64,000 bases of DNA from Peromyscus leucopus (lineage: Eukaryota; Chordata; Mammalia; Rodentia; Cricetidae). Both the position numbers and the translations under genes were made by a program. Numbering within the stretch: position 1 is the stretch's first letter; each line of letters starts with the position of its first letter. Shown piece by piece: positions 34,630 to 46,194 of this stretch. A model generated the notes under the pieces. That model ran no database searches and was not told the DNA's origin. It saw only the letters and a list, made by a program, of their open reading frames with translations. Where the stretch lies: NCBI RefSeq assembly GCF_004664715.2, contig NC_051083.1:95695920-95759919 (forward strand). The letters run 5' to 3'.

Positions 34630-34738
34630 ACTACCTCCTAAAGGATCCTTAACCTCCCCAAGCAGCACCACTGGTTAGGGGCCAAGTGTTCACAGACCTG
34701 AGCCTCTGGGGGAAATATCTGATTCAAAGTACCACACA
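34630..34738 (-). mobile_element. truncated MaLR LTR (U3 end only)
   Basis: Antisense GGGGCCAAGTGTTCACAGAC, CTGAGCCTCTGGGGGAAAT, GATTCAAAGTACCACACA. Confidence 0.75.
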
Positions 34739-34808
34739 TGGTTTTCTGGAAGTAACACTACCTAGAATATAAGAAAATAATTGGAAGTCGTGTTGGGAAA
34801 ATGAGCTG

Positions 34809-34809
<1 letters not shown>

Positions 34810-34857
<48 letters not shown>
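34810..34857 (+). repeat. (AC)n microsatellite
   Basis: Uninterrupted AC run. Confidence 0.98.
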
Positions 34858-34858
<1 letters not shown>

Positions 34859-34873
34859 AAAACAGAAGCCTGT

Positions 34874-35022
34874 CCAGAAGTGGTGACGCATGCCTTTAAT
34901 CGCAGCACTTGAGAGGCAGAGGGGCAAGGGCAATCTCTGAGTTCAAGGCCAACCTGGTCTAGAGAGTGAGTTCCAAGACAGCCAGAGTTACCTAGAGAAT
35001 TGCTGTCTTGAAAAACCAAACC
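34874..35022 (+). mobile_element. B1 SINE with 14-bp target-site duplication
   Basis: GTGGTGACGCATGCCTTTAA to GCTGTCTTGAAAAACC. AAACAGAAGCCTGT flanks it on both sides (34860-34873 and 35023-35036). Confidence 0.93.
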
Positions 35023-35141
35023 AAACAGAAGCCTGTATTGGCAGTACTAAGGTCTTGGATTTTATACATCAGGTGACGGGAAGCCATTGAAAGCTTTCTG
35101 CAGAAGACTAAAATTCAGATATTTGTATTAAAAATATCCTG

Positions 35142-35645
35142 TAGGGCCATCAAGATGCCTCAGTGGGGAAAAACACTTGCTGCCAAGCCTTATTACCTGA
35201 CTTGGATCTCGGGGATCCATATGAGTTATTGGAATTTTGTTTATGTCATGGTCTGTTGTCCAGTTGAATAGAGTGTTTGGTTTGCGGGGTGGAGTTCACA
35301 TTCAGCTGCCTAGAATGGATCAGAGAGTTCTTGGCCGGCTCTGGAGGAGAGAGAGGGTAGCCCTGGGGAGGAGAGGCAGGGCCAGACGTTTGTGAGGCCC
35401 TTGTGGAACCGGGAGGTGAACAGTGGTGTGTGTATTGCAGCCGTGGCGACTGTCTCAGGTTCTTATCTTATATTTGTCCCTCGGTTTTATAATATAATAT
35501 GCAGTAAAAGAAATCCTATCACACATGCTTGAAAGAGAGAACCATCCCCTGCACATTGTCCTCTGACCTCCACACATGTTCTTTGTATGTGTGTATGTGT
35601 GCATACACAGACATCCACTTAGATGCACACAAATAAATATAAAAA
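35142..35645 (+). mobile_element. B3 SINE split by an LTR-like insert
   Basis: Left part to 35221 (GATGCCTCAGTGGGGAAA, ACTTGGATCTCGGGGATCC). Right part from 35522 (GAAAGAGAGAACCATCCCC, TTGTCCTCTGACCTCCACAC). Joined, they follow B3 order without a gap. Confidence 0.85.
35222..35521. mobile_element. 300-bp solo-LTR-like insertion of unknown family
   Basis: It has TG...CA ends (TGAGTTATTGG to AATCCTATCA), flanked by CATA (35218-35221) and CACA (35522-35525), a 4-bp duplication with one mismatch. Near the right end TTTTATAATATAATATGC is TATA-like. Family not recognised; 4-bp duplications fit class I ERVs. Confidence 0.6.
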
Positions 35646-36289
35646 CGTAATCAGATTAGTAGCAAGAAGAATAACTTAGGAGAGGCCAGTGACTTCCCAG
35701 GTTACTGCTGCAATATTCCACATGAAAGAGAGCCTGAGTTTTAAAAGGCAGCAATGGGGCTGAATGTGAATAGACAGCTAGGCATATATGAAAGGTGTTC
35801 AGAAGGCAGGTGACAAGATTCAGTAACTGACAGTGAGGGGCTGTGGGAGAAGTTTATAACTGCGTCAATGGGTGGGAGTCCTGTTTATTAGGACAGGAAC
35901 ACTAGAGAAATCAGTTTTGCAGGAAAAGTTCTGGGACACATTGTAAACATACTGAGTGCACAAGGGCCTCCTTCAAGTTCTCTTACATAAACAGCACCTG
36001 AACGAAACGTGAACACCTTCCAAGGAGCGTAATGAGAAACCACAGAATCTGGCGCGACTAATAAAACGCTAGATTAAGTTCTTACTAATTACATCATTTC
36101 TTAGCCAGAAGTCTATTGCACTTAGAAACCGTCATTAATTTTAAAAGCAGTTTTAGAAACCAAAGCCTTTCTAAAACTGGAACCCATATAGGAGAAAAAT
36201 ACAGTATTGGGACCTTATTAAGTTAGCAATATAGAGCTTTTGGGCTCGGTTGCCTGGAATGATTTGGCTGCCTTGTTGCTCTGCATTGT
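35646..36289. other. unique noncoding DNA
   Basis: No repeat family was recognised. The 36000-36280 part has homeodomain-type AT-rich motifs and CpG-containing stretches, a candidate conserved block. Confidence 0.35.
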
Positions 36290-36510
36290 AAAACCCTTTC
36301 CTTCCAAAGCCTTAGAGCCTGATGTGCTTAAAAAGGACCCAGGTTTAGTTTCCAGCACTTCTGTGGCAGCTCACAGCCACGGGGACACCAGTTTCACAGG
36401 ATCAGATCCTCTCTCCTGATCACCATGGCATCAGGCACACATGGGGTGCTTGTACACACATGCAGGCAAAAACGCTTTTACACACAAAGTAAAATAAATA
36501 CATCTTAAAA
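36290..36510 (+). mobile_element. B2-type SINE
   Basis: GGTTTAGTTTCCAGCACTTC, GTGGCAGCTCACAGCCAC, ACATGCAGGCAAAAACGC, then AAATAAATACATCTTAAAA. Confidence 0.8.
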
Positions 36511-36514
36511 TTTT

Positions 36515-36960
36515 GAATTCTATCAAGTGTGGCTTTTGTGACTGGCTTATTTCATTACCATTACAGTTTGGAAATTCACGCACGCTCTGTTGGTGCTTCA
36601 TTCCTTCTTTGTGGTTGAATAATGCTCCGTGTGTGTATATACCATATTTTGTTTAGCTATTCATTCAGTTGGTAGATAACCAGGTTACTTCCACTTTCTT
36701 TTTTGTTTTTTGTTTTGTTTCGGTTTGGTTTGGTTTGGTTTTTTGGGCTATTGTGAATAATGCTGCTCTGAACTCAAACAAGTTTTTATGTGAACATAGA
36801 CTTTTTTTTTCATTTTCCGTGGGAATATATTCAGGGTTTACATTGCCAAGTCATATTGACTCACTTTTACTTTGGACTTGGGTCAAAGGTTACTGCATCT
36901 GAGATCCCTTCCCTAATTACTCCTAAGATAATCACCTACATCCACCATCAATCTCTATTG
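36515..36960 (-). mobile_element. ancient L1M 3' region
   Basis: Antisense mammal-wide L1 order: CTGGCTTATTTCATTACCAT, GGTTGAATAATGCTCCGTG, TTGTTTAGCTATTCATTCAG, GGGCTATTGTGAATAATGCT, CATTTTCCGTGGGAATATAT. Confidence 0.85.
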
Positions 36961-37190
36961 ATTTCTTCCATTTTGTTTTCTGCATGCCACTAACCACTGT
37001 CCAAAATAATCTTGTCTATTTCATTAGATTGCATACCTGTTTCTCTCCACTAAAACATCAATTCCACAGGGACAAGGACCTTACCAGTCTTGGTTACTGC
37101 TACACTCTTAAGCCCTAGGACACTGATCACCAGATAGTGAAAATTCAGTGAGTCTTTATAGATGACGTGAATGAATCTCTGGACAAAAAA
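36961..37190. other. unique noncoding DNA
   Basis: CACAGGGACAAGGACCTTAC resembles an old MIR-like motif but is too short to call. Confidence 0.3.
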
Positions 37191-37203
37191 AAAAGTTCTT
37201 TTG

Positions 37204-37373
37204 CCGGGCCGTGGTGGTGCACACCTTTAATCCCAGGACTCGGGAGGCAGAGCCAGGTGGATCTCTGTGAGTTCGAGGCCAGCCTGGGCTACAGAGTGAG
37301 TTCCAGGACAGGCACCAAAACTGCAGAGAAACCCTGCCTCGAAAAAACAAAAACAAAACAAAACAAAAAAAAA
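37204..37373 (+). mobile_element. B1 SINE, cricetid type
   Basis: Full length: GCCGGGCCGTGGTGGTGCAC to CTGCCTCGAAAAAAC. Flanked by AAAAGTTCTTT and AAAGGTTCTTT. Confidence 0.95.
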
Positions 37374-37671
37374 AGGTTCTTTATTTTCCCAACCTCAAAG
37401 TTTATCCTGAAGTGTACTAATGACTATTCTGGTGTTTTTCGGTTCCTCTGCTGATTCTTTGGAATAAGCAAACAGTAGCCCAACTACAATCTAGGGGAAA
37501 GAGGCCGGAGCAAAGATTGCGTGGGTTGACTTTCACTTTTCACTTCCCTCCCAATATCCCCATTTTCACCATAGCAGTTGCGAAATGCAGCCAGTCCCAT
37601 ATGAATCTGGTCATAATTCCCTGCAACTGCAGTGGATGAGCTTGGCAAAGGAAATAACAATTCACTGAGGA
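37374..37671. other. unique noncoding DNA
   Basis: No recognised family. Confidence 0.4.
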
Positions 37672-37768
37672 GGGGCTGGGGATTTAGCTCAGTGGTAGAG
37701 CGCTTGCCTAGCAAGCACAAGGCCCTGGGTTCATAAAAAATAAAAAATAAATAAAATAAATAAAAATT
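37672..37768 (+). mobile_element. ID SINE
   Basis: GGGGCTGGGGATTTAGCTCA, GTAGAGCGCTTGCCTAGCAA, CCTGGGTTC, A-rich tail. The flanks AATTCACTGAGGA and AATTCGTTGAAGA are a diverged duplication. Confidence 0.95.
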
Positions 37769-37855
37769 CGTTGAAGAAAATGAGACATGGGATGCTCCAC
37801 TTTGCAGAAGTGTAAACCGAGGCTTTCTCCTTTGAAGTACTCTTCACAATGACTG

Positions 37856-38013
37856 GATTTTGTTTTGTTTTGTTCAAGACAGGGTTTCTTTGTGTAATAG
37901 ACCTGGCTGTCCTGGAACTCACTCTGTAGACCAGGCTGGCCTCGAGCTCACAGAGATCTGCTTGCCTTTGCCTCCCAAGTGCTGAGATTAAAGGTGTGCG
38001 CCACTGCCTAGCT
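37856..38013 (-). mobile_element. B1 SINE
   Basis: Antisense AAGACAGGGTTTCTTTGTGT, CTCACTCTGTAGACCAGGCT, TTAAAGGTGTGCGCCACTGC. Confidence 0.93.
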
Positions 38014-39042
38014 ATAGATTTTCAATATTTAGATTAGGTACTCACATATTTCTAACATGGACCTCTTTCTGGGTCATTATACCTCTTTCAGAAAATGATA
38101 CACAAATGCATGATAACTAGGCTTTGACTGAGAAAAATAGTCATTTGAGTAAAGTGAATGGTCCCTTGCTGAGATAAAGGAAAGAGGGCATGTGTATCTG
38201 AGAGGTTTTGTCTGTTTAGTAACAGAAGAATGTGATTGAAGTTTGTGTGCACAATGTTGTCTTAACTCCTGGCATCAGTTTGTCTTCCTGTGTCCCTCTT
38301 TGAGAGGAGAGGCTTAAAACAAAAGGACAACAACAACAAGAACAAACAAACAAACAAACAAAGGGGGGAGGGAGAAACCTGGGTCTGATAATAGCTTATT
38401 CACATTTCAGCAGAAATCCGAGTTGCCTATAAAATATTTTCATATGCATCATAATAGCCTTCCTCATAATTGCCTTTCACGGATGCCTTTCAAAAACTGT
38501 TATTTGGAATTGCTGGTTGACCATCGTAAGACTGGAAACAAACGCTTTCTTGGTACAGCCTTGGGTGGAGAGTAGAAGCTTGAGGGGGAGGGATAGAGTC
38601 GGGTTGGGGGCATTTGAGGGTCCTGCAGCTTGGTGACTCTCCCTAATCCAATGACCTCAAGGAAATACTTCCAAACCTCAAAAGGAAAATTAATTTCAGG
38701 TATAAACACACATAAGAGTGCTCACAGTCCTTTATGTTCTGGTGTATGCCCTGTTTCTAGAATAATACACAAAAGCTCATGGAGCGAAACCGATCCCCAT
38801 TTATCAGACATGGAAGAGTGGTATATGTTGTTTATGGATGAAATGAAATGAAAGTACAAAGATGTGCATGGGATCTCAGAAGAGCCCAGGAGGATGAGAT
38901 TAGAACATAGAGAAGTTTGACTTCCATCTGTCAGTGTCTGGGAAAATGCTCTTGACACATAGTACAGGCAGCAGAGGAACAAGTCAAAGTGCATGCATGT
39001 GGCCTGCACTGGAGCTGGAGAATTTGGATATTTTAAAAAGTT
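38014..39042. other. unique noncoding DNA
   Basis: No recognised family apart from a short (CAAA)n tract at 38330-38362. Confidence 0.4.
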
Positions 39043-39047
39043 GGGTG

Positions 39048-39326
39048 TGTTAGCATTTAGGCATCTGCACTGGCCTGCCCGTAGGGTCCTGACAGGATAG
39101 ACCTCAGCTGCAGCCACTAAGAGCATCTCCTGTGCACATTCGCTATGTTTCCTTATAAGAGGCGGGCCTTGCCCACCTCCTGTCTCCTTTCTCCTTCTCT
39201 TCCTTGTCCCCAGGATCGGTCTCTGCCCCCTTCTCTGCCCCTTCTCTCTCCCCTCCCCTCAATAAACCTTCTACGTGGGCTCTGTTTCATGGTGTGACTC
39301 TTTCCTGCCGTTTTTAAAATATAACA
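39048..39326 (+). mobile_element. compact solo LTR with 5-bp duplication
   Basis: Ends TGTTA...TAACA are perfect inverted repeats. GGGTG flanks it at 39043-39047 and 39327-39331. A TATA-like CTTATAAGAGG lies near 39152, then a CT-rich tract and AATAAA at 39261. Family not named with confidence. Confidence 0.85.
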
Positions 39327-39331
39327 GGGTG

Positions 39332-39560
39332 TGTTTGTTATATCATCTCTTCTCTACTTTTCAGATGCATATTATGTTTAATTTAAAGTGGTAAATTGCC
39401 AATCTTTTCAATTCTCTTCTCATTGTAAAGGTCTCTGAAAATCTTATCAAACTAGGATCCTTACACAAAATAAGTTACAATATGCTATTTGGCATTTTGT
39501 GTCATTTAAAAAATTATTACATTTTTGTTTAGTGTGAGTCTGTGTGTGTGAATGAGTGTT

Positions 39561-39564
<4 letters not shown>
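39332..39564. other. unique noncoding DNA
   Basis: No recognised family. Confidence 0.4.

Positions 39565-39611
<47 letters not shown>
39565..39611 (+). repeat. (GT)n microsatellite
   Basis: Uninterrupted GT run after broken GT steps from 39537. Confidence 0.97.
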
Positions 39612-39614
<3 letters not shown>

Positions 39615-39772
39615 CGTACATGTGCCACATGGAAGTCAGAAGACAGCATGTGGGATCTGTTTTCTGTTCTCTCCTTCCACCATGTCGATTCTGAGGAAGG
39701 AACTCAGGTGGTTAGGTGTGGAAACAGGTGCCTTGGCCTGCTCAGCCATTTTGCCGCCCCTCATGCCATTTT
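39612..39772 (-). mobile_element. B3-type SINE
   Basis: Antisense GTGCCACATGGAAGTCAGAA, CTCTCCTTCCACCATGTCG, GGAACTCAGGTGGTTAGG, GCTCAGCCATTTTGCCGCCC. Confidence 0.85.
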
Positions 39773-41537
39773 AACATATGTATCACCAGTACATAAAGAA
39801 CTATGTTGCTTGGATCCAATAAAATGGAATGTGGTGTGTACAGGAAATTCCGTGCTTTTTAGTCCTCAGTCACCTCCTATTCCATCCTTGAATTTCTACA
39901 AAATCGGTACGGAGTCTCATATCTGTTACCATAGAAGGAGAGGACGTCCAGATTAGGTTGTTCCACTGTTGTGCATGCTGCCCTCTACTGGCGGACATCT
40001 CAATTTGCCAGTGGTCTGCTGCAGCATTCGGTTCCTCTATCAATCTAGGTCATGCCCATTTATAAATAAGGTGTGCCTGTGGAAATCCATTGCTTGTCTG
40101 CATTTTCCCATAAACACAATCACTGTTTCTCGTGGTGTTTGGCTTCCATGCATCAGCACTCACAAAACCTGCCGATGTTTTTATAGAAAATGCTATCAAT
40201 TTGGATCAAGTGTGTAAGAAGTGGCATCTATATGAAGGCACAGCAAGGACTAGCAATATCAGTCAGAATGTGACTTTTCCTTTCAGAAAGTCACTTGAGT
40301 GAGGAGTTCAGATACTATTGTGAATGACTATGAACGGCTGTTTGAAAAGCCATCTGCAGAGGGCCACACGGGGAAGACTGACCCCCCCCCCACACACACA
40401 CCACCACCACAAGGAAGCTAGCCTTGCCCTGACATGTGAGATGGACAGTGGCAGGAAATGGGACAGAGTGCTTCGAGGGCCAGGGACAACTGAAGATAGC
40501 CAAGATGTCAAAAAATGTTCGTGTTGTCATCTAGCAATGGCATCTCTCCTGCCTGCTGGACCAGAGGGTTAAAAGCTTGAACTATCCTGGCTTCCCTTAA
40601 CGCCAGAAACAGAGGCAACTTGTTAAAGAGTGCTTGGAAGAGAACCACAACTCTCCTAGTTCAAACGGGGCAGGGTGAGGGGTACAGATAGGGCGCCCAG
40701 TGAATTAAGGTTATGAGTTACTGGGGAGAGGTTGCTGGAATCTAGAATTGTCTGTGGATTTGTAGGAGCAGCCCTGATGGGGACTGGGAAATAAGCAGGA
40801 AATTGGGACCATAGCCATCTCCCAGTCTCTCCCACTGTACCCCACCCTCCTCTTTTCTACCCCTGGCCAGTTGAAGCAAAAAGCTAGTATTGGAAGAAGG
40901 AGGGAGTGAATTGGGGGCACTCCAGAAGTATCAGGACAGGCGAAGCAGGATAGCATGCTGCTTCCTCCTTCTCCCTCTTGGCATGACCAAGGAAGGATGC
41001 TGGTAGTGATGGGATGGTGAGTAGCCTTGGACAGCAGTGGCTGGCAGAGATTTCCCTGTCCCTTTCTCAGACCTTACAGAGTGGCTTTGTCATTCCTGGC
41101 ACTGTTCAGCCCTGGGCCTACCATGAGAAACAAATGACAGGCTGCTAGAAAGTGGACATCCTGCAGACATGCAAATACGGTGATGGTTTCTAGGTGCTGG
41201 GCCTGGTGTGCTTATTGATGTATACATCAATGAGTTTCTCTGCCTCTTTCTTCTACTTGGAGGGGAGAAAACATGTATCAGTATTTGTAATATTCCCTAG
41301 ATCAATGGAGAGAGAACAACCCAGTGTGACCAGAGATGCCCAGGAGGCATGGATTTCTAATTCAGTTTGACAGTAGCAGTGCTCAGGGTGAGATGGCCAG
41401 TGTTTGCTGAGGGAACGTTATAGGGCAGGCACTGGACATTCTCGTCCTATTGACTTTCCGTAGCATCGCAGATGCAAGCTCTGAGGTCAAGCCCACTGTC
41501 CCTTGAGTCCTGGCACAACGCTCACAGTAACATCACG
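39773..41537. other. unique noncoding DNA, 1.7 kb
   Basis: No repeat family was recognised except a C-run with CA steps at 40381-40411. A CTCF-core match lies at 39980. Confidence 0.4.
39980..39991 (-). promoter_or_regulatory. CTCF-core match
   Basis: GCCCTCTACTGG fits the reverse complement of the degenerate core CCASYAGRKGGC at all positions. Occupancy is unknown. Confidence 0.4.
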
Positions 41538-41884
41538 TGTTACGGGTTGATGCCTCCCCCAGGCTCGTGTGCTGAGTATTTGATCGTAGCTGGTGCTGTC
41601 TTAGGAGGTTTTATGTGGAAACTTTAGGAAATAAGGCCTAGCTATCGGATAGAGGCCACTCAGGACATCATTTTAAGGATTAGACTCAATACCCAGTCCC
41701 TTCCTTATCCACCGTGCTTCCTGTGTGTTCTACCACCACGTGCTCTGTCTCACCAGGGGCCTGGAATCAAAGGAGTCGAGGTCCAGGCATAGAAATTCCC
41801 AAAACCAGGAGCTAAAATAAACCATTCCTCTCTTAAATAGTTTCTGCCAGGTATTTCAGTCACAGCAACACAGAAACTAACACA
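41538..41884 (+). mobile_element. MaLR LTR
   Basis: TGTTACGGGTTGATGCCTCC at the start. CAGGAGCTAAAATAAACC, TTTCTGCCAGGTATTTCAGT and GAAACTAACACA at the end. Confidence 0.75.
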
Positions 41885-41924
41885 TTAATCGAGCGGCTAC
41901 GTGATTGACATTAGTAATTAACAT

Positions 41925-42095
41925 TAATAAATATCATTATATTCATTCAATCCTACCAGACGTGTCATATTATTATCTTTATTGTATAAATAAAGAGAAT
42001 TGAGGCCCTGAAAGACTAAGGGATGGATACAGATTCACAGAGTGTCGACGACTCAGAACCTAAATTCAAAACCAATTGGCTGTGCCAGGTTTCTG
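41925..42095 (+). mobile_element. MIR SINE
   Basis: ATTATTATCTTTATTGTATA, AATTGAGGCCCTGAAAGACT, CAGATTCACAGAGTG, CCTAAATTCAAAACCAATTG: MIR order. Confidence 0.7.
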
Positions 42096-44142
42096 TTTGG
42101 GAAGATAACAAAATCTTAAGGACAAAAAGTAGTGGCAGTTAAGTGGCATTGTGGATGCACTCAATTGCGCTAGATCTACATCTCAGGTGGCTCAGATGAT
42201 CAGTTTTATATTATGTATACTCTACACCCCATCCCGTACCTCCTCAACACACACAGCCTGAATTGTCAGAATCTGGAGTTTCCACCTTTGCCACATCAAT
42301 GACCGAGAACCAGATGTCTGCTGCCCCTTTGTTTATAAGCCCATCCTACAGGGATCAGGGTTGGAGTCAAAAGACTGTTCAGATACCACATCTCTTTCTT
42401 ACTAATTTCTGTTATGGGTTGAGTATCTAGGACTTGTCTGGATTTGGGGGGGGGGCTAAAAGGGGAACCTCGTCTCAGACAAGCTCAAGGGATCACATCA
42501 GTTATAGACATGGACATCTGCCTTTGGTTGGGGGGTGAGCATAGGTTGCTTTGAGTCTCTCTCTGATGAGGAGGGCCAGTGAGTACTGGGTAGTTTCCTT
42601 ATTCCTAGCTGATCATTGAAATAAATATGGCTGCTGGGAGGGGTGAGGACTTCTAAGAGGAAGCAAGACAGCTACCCTTAGAGGAACTTGAGGAGACCCC
42701 GGTGGAAAGGGGAAGGAAGATGAAATCATGTTGAGATAAACCATTTTGAGATTAGCCAGGGTTTTCACCATGACAGAAAAGGCTACCAAAATGAGCTTCA
42801 TTGCAAAAAAAAAAAAAAAAACATTCACTCTTTACCCAAGGTTCTTTGCTGGGGCGAGGGGTGGGGGTGGGAAGCAGGAAGTTGCCACCGGCTACTTTAG
42901 TCCCGCTATACCTTTTCATGATACTCAATGGGGAGGAGTATTTAGTAAGAGCCAGGTTCCAAGATACTCCTATGAGAAAAGATGAAATAGGAGCAATACA
43001 AAAGTAACATATTAATCAATTAGTAATTAACGTGAATAAATATCATCATAGGCCTCCAATCCTTCCAGACAGGAATACACCCATTTCCCAGCCCACAGTC
43101 CTCTCCTGTTAAGTTCCCTCCAATTGTCAGTAGCTTTGATCCAGAACAGAGAAGTATGAGCAGCAAATGCTGCCCTCTGTTGGAAAGTCAGGCCTCATGG
43201 GAGGTGTGCAGCCATACTTGGATTTCCATTAGACCTTAGTACTATATAAAGCCAATGGTGGAGGTGTGTAACTCACACTTCTAATAAAAAGGTTCAGGGT
43301 GCCAGGCTGCCCTCCCCAGTACATTTATTTTTAAAATGTTTGCAGAGCATCTTGGAGAGACAATCCAGCCCCGAAGCTCAGAACTGAGACAGCCTTTCAG
43401 CCTAGAGGAGCACAGAGTGCCTTGCTGGTCTCCCCCTCATCATGGCTCTATAAACTGAGCTCACTCTCCAGAAATACTCAAGTACAAATGAACCCAGCTG
43501 GGGGTCCTGGGTGCCCATGTCCCTGATTTGCCTCCCTTCACTTTGCTTAAGGATCTTACTGCCATTCCCTTATTTTCTTGGATTCCTAGCTGTCTCCACA
43601 CACGGGCTCCGGATGCCGCCCTCCATCTCCTTCTGCTGCCATAAGCTACTGCAGCTCCATCCCTCCATCTGGAAATCAGCAAACCCAAATGCCACCTTGT
43701 TCATTCCAGGTAGTTTCACACGCTCACCTTCTGCCCTTCTCCTGGGTTTGGGCTGATCTGCTCTGTAGGGCTGGGAATCCCAGCGACCACCTGTTATCAC
43801 CTGTTATCCATCCCGAAGCAATGCCCGGTGCATTGAAGGCAAGCATGCAGGCTGCAGACGTATTCTCACAACCATCAACCCCACCTGTACCCTCACCTCC
43901 ACCTGTGCTGCCTCCTATGAGATGAATAAGAGCACTCATTCAATTTAAATTGCTCAGGTATAATCGAAACTGGAAACACTGAGTTCCGGGGGCTGTAAAG
44001 GAACACTGTGTAAATTACACAACAGCAATACAGGACCCCCTTTGCAATCAAGACCATGATGCAATTATCCTAGAGTGATGTGAACTGTGCGGGAGTTGTT
44101 TTGTTTTGTTTTCTCCGAAAATGCTTTGAGAACTATTCCACT
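42096..44142. other. unique noncoding DNA, 2 kb
   Basis: No repeat family was recognised. It holds a G9 run at 42447, a poly(A) at 42806, a G4 motif at 42851 and short ORFs without domains. Confidence 0.4.
42851..42871 (+). promoter_or_regulatory. G-quadruplex-capable tract
   Basis: Four G-tracts (4, 4, 5 and 3 bases) with loops of 3, 1 and 1 bases. Confidence 0.7.
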
Positions 44143-44390
44143 GGGGCTGGAGAGCTGGCTTAGCAGCTAATATTACTTACTGCCTTTGCAAAGCAACTGA
44201 ATTCAGTTCCAAGCGCCCATGTCGGGCGGCTCATGACCACCTCTCTAACTATGGCACCAGGGGATCAGATTCCTCTTCTGGCCTCCAGGGACTTCTGAAC
44301 TCACCTGTATTCACATGCATTACAGCCTTTTTCTGGTTTCCATTGGCACCTGCATTCCACACACGCACACACACACACTTTTTAAAATAA
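44143..44390 (+). mobile_element. B2/B3-type SINE
   Basis: CTGGGGCTGGAGAGCTGGCT, CAAGCGCCCATGTCGGG, GATTCCTCTTCTGGCCTCC. Confidence 0.8.
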
Positions 44391-45035
44391 CTATAATTTT
44401 TTTTTCAAAGGAAAGAAATGAGATACAGAATAATCAGAGCCAGAAAAAACTGGGTTATTTTTGCCAGTAGAATGGCCTGGCAACCGAGTGCTTCAAAGTC
44501 TCAGTGGGATCCACGAGCAATTCCCAGGTCTCCCAAGGCCAGGAGTCTCCTAGAAACTAACAGATTTCACCCGAAGCGGAAACCTGGCTCTTATCTCCTG
44601 GCTGCAACATCAACCACTCCCAAAAATCCAGGGGAAGGCAGAATTTATGTAGTCGGCTGCCCCCTGGTGTCCGCAGCGCAGAACGACAGGCAGGCCGCAG
44701 CTCCCTGTAATCAGGGCAGCAGCACCCAAGGATTTATGCCACCCAAAGATGCTTGGCTGGCCTGGACATTTAGTCCATGACATTTAGCTCACCAGAATCC
44801 CACCACCTGGAAGTTGACTTTTTTTTTCTAATTTATCTTCGAAAATTTTCTAATTTGATTTTAGAGATTTTTACATAGCTTGAGATTTCTTTCTTGATTT
44901 TTATTGTTAATTTTTTTAATTAGCATGCAAAACATTAGGCTTCATTATAGCGTTTTCAAATATAATTTGTTTTTGTTGATACTCTTCCCAGCCTCCACTC
45001 TCGAATCCTCCACTCTCTTGTACCCTTTCAACCCT
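44391..45035. other. unique noncoding DNA
   Basis: No recognised family. CTGCCCCCTGGTGTCCGCAG near 44657 is a near-match to the CTCF core. Confidence 0.35.
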
Positions 45036-45040
45036 AAGAG

Positions 45041-45152
45041 CCTTTTTTTTTTTTTTTTTTTTTTTCTCGAGACAGGTTTTCTCTGTGTAGCTTTGAGCCT
45101 TTCCTGGAACTCACTCTGTAGCCCAGGCTGGCCTCGAACTCACAGAGATCTG
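45041..45152 (-). mobile_element. B1 SINE, 5' truncated
   Basis: Poly(T) head, CTCTGTGTAGCTTTGAGCC, AACTCACTCTGTAGCCCAGG, ending at CACAGAGATCTG, so the 5' third of B1 is absent. Confidence 0.92.
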
Positions 45153-45299
45153 TGTTCTGTTGCCCTCTCCTCTTCCTCAACAAGAAATTTCTGTTTTCTA
45201 AAGGCAGGATAACACACTACTACCAGACCTGCATGATAGGCCACACAGTGGACAAGTAACCAGCCTCTAAGGATACCATCTCCACTTCTGTGATTTGTT

Positions 45300-45415
45300 T
45301 TGGTTGTGTTTTCTGTTTGTTGGGGTTTTTGTTTTGTTTTGTTGGTGCTAAAGACTGAACCTAGAATCTCACAGGTATTAGAGAAGTGTTCTACCATCAA
45401 GTTATACACCCAGCC
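45300..45415 (-). mobile_element. B4/ID-like SINE fragment
   Basis: Antisense GGTGCTAAAGACTGAACCTA, GTGTTCTACCATCAAGTTAT, CACCCAGCCC. Confidence 0.65.
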
Positions 45416-45471
45416 CATCTCTACTTCTGATATGCACTCCCATGAGTCTATTAGAATAGCTCCATGTGGTG

Positions 45472-45580
<109 letters not shown>

Positions 45581-45834
45581 ATTGGGTCCATTTTAGAAAA
45601 TTCTCTGGACTAAGAATTCCCCAGTCATATGTCCACTTATGAGTTTGTTAGCTCTACCTGTAAAATATGTTCTGTATCCACTCATGTCTTTCCATCTTCA
45701 TTCACTTCCTCTCTAAGCTCCAGAACTTCTTACTATAGTGATAGCAGCAGTGAGAGAAACTTTAGTCATCTCTTCACTGTTCTCCCTGTTCCACTCTTGG
45801 CTTCCCAGACATCAACTACAGTGATTTACTAAAA

Positions 45835-45989
45835 TATAAGCCTGTACATGGGACTCTTCTCCAATGACTTTGCAATGGGTTTAGAATGAATCTTAAACCT
45901 CTTATATGTATTACTAGGCCCTGGATAATCTAGCTTCTTTTTATCACATCTACATGCCTCTCATCACTCTTGAACATCTAATAAGTATC
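45835..45989 (+). mobile_element. L2 fragment
   Basis: CTCCAATGACTTTGCAATGG, GAATCTTAAACCTC, CTAGGCCCTGGATAATCTAG: L2 3' region order. Confidence 0.55.
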
Positions 45990-46097
45990 ACAAATACAGA
46001 GTCTCATGTATCCCAGGATGGGCATAAACTCACTATGTAGCTGAGGATAACCTTGAACTCATGCTCCTCCTACCTCCTGAGTTCTGGGACTACAGAA
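45990..46097 (-). mobile_element. old B1-like SINE
   Basis: Antisense GAGTCTCATGTATCCCAGGA, CTCACTATGTAGCTGAGG, TCTGGGACTACAG. Confidence 0.7.
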
Positions 46098-46194
46098 ATT
46101 TTACCAAAGAAAATGCCATGGAATGAGCACACGAAAAGATACCCACTTCCTAGCTGGCTTTTTAATTTTAAAAATATTAATTTATTACTTATTT

